Shown here piece by piece: positions 1-5,160 of a stretch of DNA of 8,176 nt. The notes under the pieces are model-generated. The model saw only the letters and a list, made by a program, of their open reading frames with translations. It did not search any database and had not been told where the DNA came from. Numbering within the stretch: position 1 is the stretch's first letter; the number at the start of each line of letters is the position of its first letter. Position numbers and translations under genes: made by a program. The stretch is from Deltaproteobacteria bacterium (GTDB lineage: Bacteria; Desulfobacterota; Desulfobacteria; Desulfobacterales; ETH-SRB1): NCBI GenBank assembly GCA_019309665.1, contig JAFDFV010000091.1, forward strand, positions 1 to 8,176. Reading direction: 5' to 3'.

Positions 1-851
1 CGTGCCGAAAGGAGTATCCCGCTCGAAAAGCATTCTCCCCATGTCAACCCATTAAAACGGAAAAGAAGAGAGGGGATTATCTTGATAATCCAGGCCACCA
101 GGAAAAGACCGGCTGCATTTAAAAATATTTGCCACTCCAAAAGAACTCGAAGATCAAAATTCATTCCTACATGTATAAAAAAGATAGGAATAAGAAATCC
201 ATAACCAAAGCCCATGAGTTTTTCTTCCAGCACACCGCGATAACGGAAAATTAAGGAAAAGAGCGCTCCACCCAGGAAGGCTCCCAATAAGTCGGACAAA
301 TTTTTCCGGATACCACCAGGCCAGGCGTTTGAGAAGATAGAGAACTAAAGCTGCAAAAACAAAGATAAGCCCGGGCTTGAGCATTTCCCAGCAAAAGCCG
401 TGTTGATAAAAAAGAGAATAAATAGCAATACCAAATAAAGTCAAAAAATCAGCGATTATAGCAGCAAGGATGATGTTTTGGCCTATTAGCGATTTGGAAA
501 GTCCTGTCTCCCTTAATGTAGGTATGGCCAATCCCAGAGAGGTGGTTGACAAAATAAGCGTCATATAAAAACCGAATCCCATAAGTGTGGAAAACAAATA
601 AGCCAGAAAAACTGTGCAGAAAAAAATAAATAGAGCGAAAACCACCTGCTTTCGCCCTTGCTTTTCCAGATACTCAAAGTCAATCTCAAATCCTGATAGG
701 ACATGATAAGACCCAGTCCACTTTTACCGATAGCTATCCCAAAAAGTATTTCTCCCACAATTGATGGAATTTTCAGGTAACGGGACAGGATCGGTACGAT
801 AAAAACAGCAAGGGAGATGATAATTAGGCTGGAAGCCTGATTGATTTCCAT
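1..851 (-). pseudogene. KefB/CPA2-type cation:proton antiporter, broken in three frames and cut by the window edge
   Basis: Three stretches of one membrane protein lie in order in changing frames. The first (851 to about 702) gives MEINQASSLIIISLAVFIVP and IPSIVGEILFGIAIGKSGLGLIM, the usual first helices. The second (about 699 to 289) gives LSGFEIDFEYLEKQGRKQVV, TTSLGLAIPTLRETG, QNIILAAIIADFLTLFG (with the Asp of the CPA2 transport site) and WWYPEKFVRL. The third (about 290 to 1) gives LLGAFLGGALFSLIFRYRG, EEKLMGFGYGFLIPIFFIHV and GMNFDLR, continuing off the left edge. Compared with the family as I know it, about 20 residues are missing at the first junction and about 30 at the second, so these are lost segments rather than single-base slips. 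All remaining motifs are well conserved, so any decay is recent, or the gaps are assembly errors. The family exchanges K+ or Na+ for H+ across the inner membrane. Confidence 0.85.
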
Positions 852-856
852 AGGAA

Positions 857-861
857 TCCTT
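857..861 (-). promoter_or_regulatory. Ribosome binding site of the antiporter gene
   Basis: AAGGA stands 5 bases before ATG 851-849 in the 42 bp gap after the RCK-USP gene. This supports 851 as the start, just ahead of the first membrane segment, and suggests the antiporter is translated from the same message as the regulator. Confidence 0.55.
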
Positions 862-893
862 AAGAGCCTGTTTTGAAAACTGATAAATTGGCT

Positions 894-2327
894 CTAAGAC
901 GTTACGATAAGTATAGAGCTTTTAGCTTTATGAATAATGTGCTCACCAACATTTGGTTTGAGAATTGACATTCCTTTGGTGGAGCTGCCCATAACAATAA
1001 GATCAAAATCCTCAGCAGTGTTTGCGATCTCTTTTATCGGGTTTCCCTCAAGCAATATTTCTTCGATAGGAAAATGGTGCATCTCACCTATATGCCGTAC
1101 ATGACGCAAGGCAGTTTGAGCCCATTTTACCGAGTCTTTACTGGCCATAAATACCGGATCAGAAACACTGGCCGTTGCCACCCTGGCTTCGGCAATTCGG
1201 CCGATGTCAACAGCTACTTCCGCAGCCAGTTCCGCAGCTCTGGTTGCATTAGCAGGCACCAGGATGCTTTTATAGGGGAATCGCTTTTTTCCTACCAGAA
1301 GCGGACAATTAATGCGATGCGCAAGATTAACTACTTTGCTTGTACCCATAAGTTTTTCAAGTATACCAATTTTATAAAGATTAGTAACGACACAACCAAT
1401 ATTTTCATGACGGGTCATTTCAATAATAGTTTCATCCAACTCATTTTCTTTCTCAATCCTTTTTATGTCAAATTCTACTTTTCCCTCTGCCAGTTGAACA
1501 ATTTTTTGTATGATGGCCTCGTGTTCTATAGATACTACCCCTGATGAAACAAGAAAAATGATCTTTGATGCCTTGAAATCCTTGGTCAGATAGATAGCCT
1601 CTTCTACAGATGTTTCTATGTCTTGTTTATCCCGCACAGGAACCAGGATGTTTTTCCCGTATTCTAAAGGAAATTTAGGGACATCGAGAGTGAAGAGCTT
1701 GGAGACCGTTTTGAAAAGGCTGCTATGGCCTACTATGGTAATTAGATCATCCTTTTGGATTGTGGTATCTCCACGAGGAATAAGTATTTCTCCTTTCCGG
1801 TATATTGCTCCAACCAGCCAATCTTTAGGACGAATGTCCCGTAGCGATTTGCCCACAGCCGGGGAATTGCGAAGCGCTTTGATCTCCAATACTTCACCTC
1901 GCCCTTCTCCTATGCTGTTTATCAACATCATTGGACTTTCCAGAAATATTTCTATTTGGTGAGCTACTATATAGGAGCCGCATATGACCCGGACACCGAG
2001 TTCTCGAAATTTTTGAAGATTATCTGAGTCATTTATCATACTTATTATGTTCTTGATTTTGTGCTTCTGAGCAAGAACGCAGGCTTCGAAGTTAATCTCA
2101 TCACGGTTGGTGACTGCCACAAAAAAATCGGTTTTGTCAATCCCTGCTTTTTGCAAGACAATGTTACTCGATGCATCACCAAGAATCAGCTTCTTTACCG
2201 GCTTCATCTTTTTGAAATATGAAAAATGTTTGTCCGATTTATCGACAAGCGTGACATCCCAGAATTTGCCAAGTCTGCGCAAAAGTTCGCGTGCGGTCTT
2301 ACCTGCTCCTATAATCAACGCTCTCAT
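894..2327 (-). CDS. Soluble RCK (TrkA-N/TrkA-C) regulator fused to two universal stress protein domains
   Basis: The 477-residue protein has no membrane segment. Domains: TrkA-N/RCK Rossmann fold at about 1-130, with IIGAGKTARELL (nucleotide loop G7, G9, with Ala at the usual third Gly) and the acidic D29 that favours NAD(H); TrkA-C at about 135-215; USP domain 1 at about 223-347 (starts KNILVPV, ends NCPLLVG); and USP domain 2 at about 351-477 (starts YKSILVPA, ends SSILIVTS). RCK domains gate K+ channels and cation:proton antiporters in response to nucleotides. USP domains often bind ATP/AMP. In many KefB-type antiporters the RCK part is fused to the transporter; here it is a separate gene 42 bp upstream of one, so it is probably the cytoplasmic gate of that antiporter. 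AAGGA 11 bases before the ATG (2339-2343) is a modest ribosome binding site. The gene looks intact. A trkA name would be misleading. Confidence 0.85.
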   Translation of the reverse strand: MRALIIGAGKTARELLRRLGKFWDVTLVDKSDKHFSYFKKMKPVKKLILGDASSNIVLQKAGIDKTDFFVAVTNRDEINFEACVLAQKHKIKNIISMINDSDNLQKFRELGVRVICGSYIVAHQIEIFLESPMMLINSIGEGRGEVLEIKALRNSPAVGKSLRDIRPKDWLVGAIYRKGEILIPRGDTTIQKDDLITIVGHSSLFKTVSKLFTLDVPKFPLEYGKNILVPVRDKQDIETSVEEAIYLTKDFKASKIIFLVSSGVVSIEHEAIIQKIVQLAEGKVEFDIKRIEKENELDETIIEMTRHENIGCVVTNLYKIGILEKLMGTSKVVNLAHRINCPLLVGKKRFPYKSILVPANATRAAELAAEVAVDIGRIAEARVATASVSDPVFMASKDSVKWAQTALRHVRHIGEMHHFPIEEILLEGNPIKEIANTAEDFDLIVMGSSTKGMSILKPNVGEHIIHKAKSSILIVTS

Positions 2328-2343
2328 CTAAAAAATAATCCTT

Positions 2344-3333
2344 TTATCCTCCGATGGCAGACATAGGACGTAGACACTCTCCACCATCCGGCATCCTGAC
2401 GTGGTGCTGCCTTGGTTTTTTGGCGATAGCTTCCCGAAACAGATCCTTCAAATCTTGCCGGGTGCATTTATTCCTGAGAGGCGTCTTGACGTCCACCTCA
2501 TTGTCGGCAAAAAGGCAGGGGCGAAGTTTGCCGTCGGCTGTGAGTCTCATGCGGTTGCAACTAGGGCAGAAGTGGTGGCTGAGAGCGCTGATAAAACCAA
2601 TTTCGCCTTTTGCTGATTCAAATCGATATCTTTCGGCAGGCCCGTCGTGGGTTGCACGCTGAATTTTGTGAAGGGGACCAATGGCCTCGAGTTTGGATTT
2701 GATTTCATCTGAAGAGATATATTTTTCATGCTTCCACTTGCTGTCGTGCCCAATTGACATGTACTCGATGAACCGAACCTGATAAGGCTTTTTCACAGAC
2801 AACTCGGCAAGTTGATGGAATTCATCATCATTTACACCTCTGATAGCCACCACATTGATTTTTATGGGCGAAAAGCCAACTGCCTCAGCTTCCTGAAGCC
2901 CTTCCCAGACCTCATCAAAACAATTATATCCCGTGATTTTGGCATATTTCAAGCGGTTAAGTGTGTCAAGGCTGATATTGATGCGATGAACGCCTGCATC
3001 AAAAATTTCTTTGGCTCTTTCCTTTAAGAGCACACCATTTGTGGTGATGCTGACATCCTCGAGCTCAGGTATCCGGCACACGGATGCAACGAACCGGACA
3101 AAATTTCTACGGACCAGGGGTTCGCCGCCTGTCAGACGCACTTTCCTTATTCCGCATTCAGTGCCGGCTATAATGACATCCAGGATCTCTTCGTAGCTCA
3201 AGATCTCAGCATGATCAAGCAGCTTCAGATCTTTTACCGGAAGGCAGTAGATGCAGCGAAGGTTGCATCGGTCTGTGACAGAGACCCTCAGGTAGGAAAT
3301 CCTGCGATTATAGTGGTCTATGTTTGGAGCCAT
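2344..3333 (-). CDS. moaA: GTP 3',8-cyclase MoaA (molybdopterin biosynthesis)
   Basis: MoaA is a radical-SAM enzyme. It converts GTP to 3',8-cyclo-7,8-dihydro-GTP, the first step of molybdopterin synthesis, with MoaC acting next. The protein has 329 residues, the normal length. Seen: the radical-SAM cluster C23-x3-C27-x2-C30 (TDRCNLRCIYC), the SAM-binding GGEP at 69-72, the substrate-domain block FIEYMSIG, the C-terminal second 4Fe-4S site C256-x2-C259-x13-C273, and the conserved terminal Gly-Gly (SAIGG), which is needed for catalysis in known MoaA. It starts inside the end of fdhE (16 bp overlap) and ends 16 bp before the next gene. It probably supplies the pterin for FdhA. Whether it is the only moaA of the organism, or a dedicated extra copy, cannot be told here. 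Confidence 0.95.
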   Translation of the reverse strand: MAPNIDHYNRRISYLRVSVTDRCNLRCIYCLPVKDLKLLDHAEILSYEEILDVIIAGTECGIRKVRLTGGEPLVRRNFVRFVASVCRIPELEDVSITTNGVLLKERAKEIFDAGVHRINISLDTLNRLKYAKITGYNCFDEVWEGLQEAEAVGFSPIKINVVAIRGVNDDEFHQLAELSVKKPYQVRFIEYMSIGHDSKWKHEKYISSDEIKSKLEAIGPLHKIQRATHDGPAERYRFESAKGEIGFISALSHHFCPSCNRMRLTADGKLRPCLFADNEVDVKTPLRNKCTRQDLKDLFREAIAKKPRQHHVRMPDGGECLRPMSAIGG

Positions 3334-4193
3334 AATGGATGTCCGCTTTGAAGTCCCTGGTTTTGGGCCAGCATATCGAGGTGCAATGTCGCGACCTGTT
3401 CTAAAAAAGGATACACAGGACGTTTTATTTCCCTGGTATCAATGGTCTTGATGTACCTTTTGCACTTATCACACACATTCACCCGATACTCCTCTTCTTC
3501 GCTAAAAAAATAGTGCAATGTTTTTTGATCCTTATTTTCGCAGAACGGACAATATATTCTTTGGCTATGCCACTCGTGGTCGCAAAAGCTGCAAAAGAGA
3601 AAGCGCTCTCCTTCACCGCGGAGTATGGATATGGCTGGAGGACTACCGCAAACAGGACAATACCCTTTTCCCCATAGTGTGTTCTTATCTATATAAGTGG
3701 CTAATTGTCCAGCACAAAGAGAAAGAGATGGTCTTATACTCCCATGTGCCATAAAAAGGAGAACTTCCTTGTCAATTTCCAGGCTTTTTGCCGTTTCATC
3801 AAAATAGATGTCATCTTCGCTCAAAGTTTTTGACAACAGGGCTGAGGCATCAACCGTGCCCCTGTCCAGGGCATCCATAAGTTTTATGCCGGCCTGGTAC
3901 AGAACCTCGTTAGCTTCACAGGCAAATTGGCAAATCTCTTTCAGCAGGGCTTCGGATGCTTTTATATCTACTGTAAAGTCTTTTCTTGCGATCAGAGGGA
4001 ACTTCTCTTTTCGCTTGACTGAAAGGAGGTCTTCGGGGATCTTTATTGGTTGCAGGTGAATGTGTTTTTTTGAGGCTTCCTGGGCCAAAAAAAGCTTTTC
4101 ATAAAAAGCGAGAAGATCTTTATAGGCAGGTCTTAGAGCTTTAATAGCACTTACAGCCTTTTTGATTTGCTCGGCAGTTTCATTTTTAGCCAT
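3318..4193 (-). CDS. fdhE: FdhE-family formate dehydrogenase maturation protein
   Basis: This 291-residue cytoplasmic protein belongs to the FdhE family. Members bind the catalytic subunit of Tat-exported formate dehydrogenases and are needed for active enzyme; the E. coli protein is slightly longer, about 309 residues. The N-terminal half (about 1-170) is mainly helical. The C-terminal half carries the four family CxxC pairs: C179/C182 (GYCPVCGSPP), C201/C204 (FCSFCDHEW), C215/C218 (YCPFCEN) and C241/C244 (VCDKCKRYIKTID). These resemble rubredoxin-type iron sites. The end (ATLHLDMLAQNQG) is also typical. No deletion is apparent. It follows fdhB after the 236 bp gap and overlaps moaA by 16 bp, so fdhE and moaA are probably translationally coupled. 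Its client is very likely the FdhA encoded upstream. Confidence 0.92.
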   Translation of the reverse strand: MAKNETAEQIKKAVSAIKALRPAYKDLLAFYEKLFLAQEASKKHIHLQPIKIPEDLLSVKRKEKFPLIARKDFTVDIKASEALLKEICQFACEANEVLYQAGIKLMDALDRGTVDASALLSKTLSEDDIYFDETAKSLEIDKEVLLFMAHGSIRPSLSLCAGQLATYIDKNTLWGKGYCPVCGSPPAISILRGEGERFLFCSFCDHEWHSQRIYCPFCENKDQKTLHYFFSEEEEYRVNVCDKCKRYIKTIDTREIKRPVYPFLEQVATLHLDMLAQNQGLQSGHPLWLQT

Positions 4194-4208
4194 TATTGTT
4201 ACCCACTG

Positions 4209-4217
4209 CCCCCCCCC
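4209..4217 (-). repeat. Nine-base G tract upstream of fdhE
   Basis: Nine consecutive C on the + strand (G in the fdhE transcript) lie 15 bases upstream of the fdhE ATG. No better Shine-Dalgarno sequence is visible there; a GTGGG sits closer to the start but is a weak match. Such tracts slip during replication and sequencing, so the true length may differ. It is non-coding, so a change would alter spacing rather than frame. Confidence 0.7.
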
Positions 4218-4282
4218 AGAGCTACGTCATTTAAGCTGATAACCTGACTTAACGAGAATTGTTTGCTTATGGAATCTTCTAT

Positions 4283-4410
4283 AAATTCGAAGCACGAAAC
4301 AGGAAATCCGAAACAAATACGAATGACTAAAATCCAAAATTCTAAACGTGCTGAACCCCGCAGATATTGGATAACTGTCTGAAATGTTTTGGTCATTTGA
4401 TATTCTGTAT
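4283..4410. repeat. Repeat-like element with imperfect inverted arms
   Basis: The stretch 4283-4349 is a run of near-repeating A-rich phrases (aaattcga, cgaaac, aaatccgaaac, aaatacgaatgac, aaaatccaaaattc). They resemble dispersed intergenic repeats that I recall from deltaproteobacterial and related genomes. The left arm caaatacgaatgactaaaa (4314-4332) is an imperfect inverse of 4387-4407 (ttttggtcatttgatattctg). The core AATGACyAAAA is shared and the two arms are separated by about 54 bases. It could be a degraded miniature mobile element or a family of intergenic hairpins. Membership of a genome-wide family cannot be shown from one copy. Confidence 0.45.
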
Positions 4411-4429
4411 TTTTTCTAAGAGTATTTCT

Positions 4430-5149
4430 TCACAAACCGGCTGTTAAACGAGTCAGTGGTCTTAACAGCGTTTTTAGAGCCACTTTTCTCGATACGTCAA
4501 AAGCCGAATTTGAAGCCACCGCAAACGAGTGATAGAGCATCGGATCCTCTGTAACCAAGTATATAACGCGAACGTCATCCGGATCCAGGAGTTTTGCCTT
4601 TGGGTGGATCTTTTTGACCGTGTCCAAACGCCTTCTTGCCATAACGAGCATTTCCTCACGGTCGCCAAAGTTCATGGCACCTGTGGGACAGGTCTTCACA
4701 CAGGCAGGCAAAAGTCCGTTTCGGACACGATCGTTACACATGTCGCACTTGGCTAAGGTACCATCCCTGGCAGCACGAGGAATGTTATATGGACACGCAT
4801 CTATAACTTCTTGAGTATCTATATCCTTGCTGTTAGCCGTAAATAGAACCGCACCGGTTACCGGATCTCTGAAAATGGCCCCGGGGTCATCAGCCGTCAT
4901 CTCACAAGGCGGCTCCAGGCAGTGACGGCACTGATCAGAAAAGAAAAGCCACTTTAGCTTGCCGTCCACAACTGTCTCGTTGAACCTCACTAACTTGTAA
5001 GTCACAAAGGAGAGATCCGCCGGGTTCTGGTAGGTTCCACGGTTTACTGTTTTCTCGGCAGGCAGATCATGCCACTGCTTGCAGGCAACCTGACAACCTT
5101 TGCAGGCCGTACAAAGCGACGTGTCTATGAAAAATGATTTACCAGGCAT
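4430..5149 (-). CDS. fdhB: Formate dehydrogenase iron-sulfur (beta) subunit
   Basis: This 239-residue ferredoxin-like subunit takes electrons from FdhA and hands them on, in relatives to periplasmic cytochrome c3. Twelve cysteines fall in the family pattern: C13, C16, C19, C23 (CTACKGCQVAC); C74, C77, C82 (CRHCLEPPC); C119 (ACPYNIPR); C135, C138 (CDMC); C150, C154 (CVKTC). This is enough for three 4Fe-4S clusters. The block KCDMCNDRVRNGLLPACVKT is typical of Desulfovibrio-type FDH beta. There is no C-terminal membrane helix, unlike the FdnH/FdoH beta subunits of E. coli, so the complex is probably a soluble periplasmic heterodimer. The last 25 or so residues (LKTLLRPLTRLTAGL) are basic and less conserved. 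It follows fdhA by 11 bp and appears intact. The same iron-sulfur fold occurs in other oxidoreductases, but the position next to fdhA settles the assignment. Confidence 0.94.
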   Translation of the reverse strand: MPGKSFFIDTSLCTACKGCQVACKQWHDLPAEKTVNRGTYQNPADLSFVTYKLVRFNETVVDGKLKWLFFSDQCRHCLEPPCEMTADDPGAIFRDPVTGAVLFTANSKDIDTQEVIDACPYNIPRAARDGTLAKCDMCNDRVRNGLLPACVKTCPTGAMNFGDREEMLVMARRRLDTVKKIHPKAKLLDPDDVRVIYLVTEDPMLYHSFAVASNSAFDVSRKVALKTLLRPLTRLTAGL

Positions 5150-5154
5150 TCAGG

Positions 5155-5160
5155 CTCCTT
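5155..5160 (-). promoter_or_regulatory. Ribosome binding site of fdhB
   Basis: AAGGAG lies 5 bases before the fdhB ATG (5149-5147) and occupies most of the 11 bp between the fdhA stop and the fdhB start. The spacing is the same as at fdhA. It fixes the fdhB start and fits co-translation of the two subunits. Confidence 0.75.

Larger units (their letters stand above)
4194..4429. other. 236 bp non-coding gap between fdhB and fdhE
   Basis: This is the only sizeable gap in the window. It is AT-rich apart from a G/C homopolymer near fdhE. A 65-codon open frame runs through it on the minus strand, but it has no homology I recognise, runs into the homopolymer, and reads like translated repeat sequence (FWILVIRICFGF). 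I see no convincing promoter or GC-rich hairpin with a T run. The gap could hold an internal promoter or a processing site setting fdhE-moaA expression apart from fdhAB, but the sequence does not show this. Confidence 0.6.

Noticed and set aside
154..645. A stand-alone 163-residue membrane protein
   Set aside because: Its first part is the middle of the antiporter, and its last 45 or so residues are out-of-frame sequence after the second junction.
1074..1544. Plus-strand open frame of 156 codons
   Set aside because: It lies opposite the well-conserved RCK-USP gene and has no recognisable domain. The same holds for the other plus-strand frames across the window, which are antisense to real genes.
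4199..4396. A small gene of 65 residues between fdhB and fdhE
   Set aside because: It has no clear ribosome binding site, its peptide is translated repeat-like sequence, and it ends in glycines from the homopolymer. It is better explained as non-coding.
4194..4429. Rho-independent terminator after fdhB
   Set aside because: The only inverted repeat is long, imperfect and AT-rich, without a compact GC stem followed by a T run on the transcribed strand.
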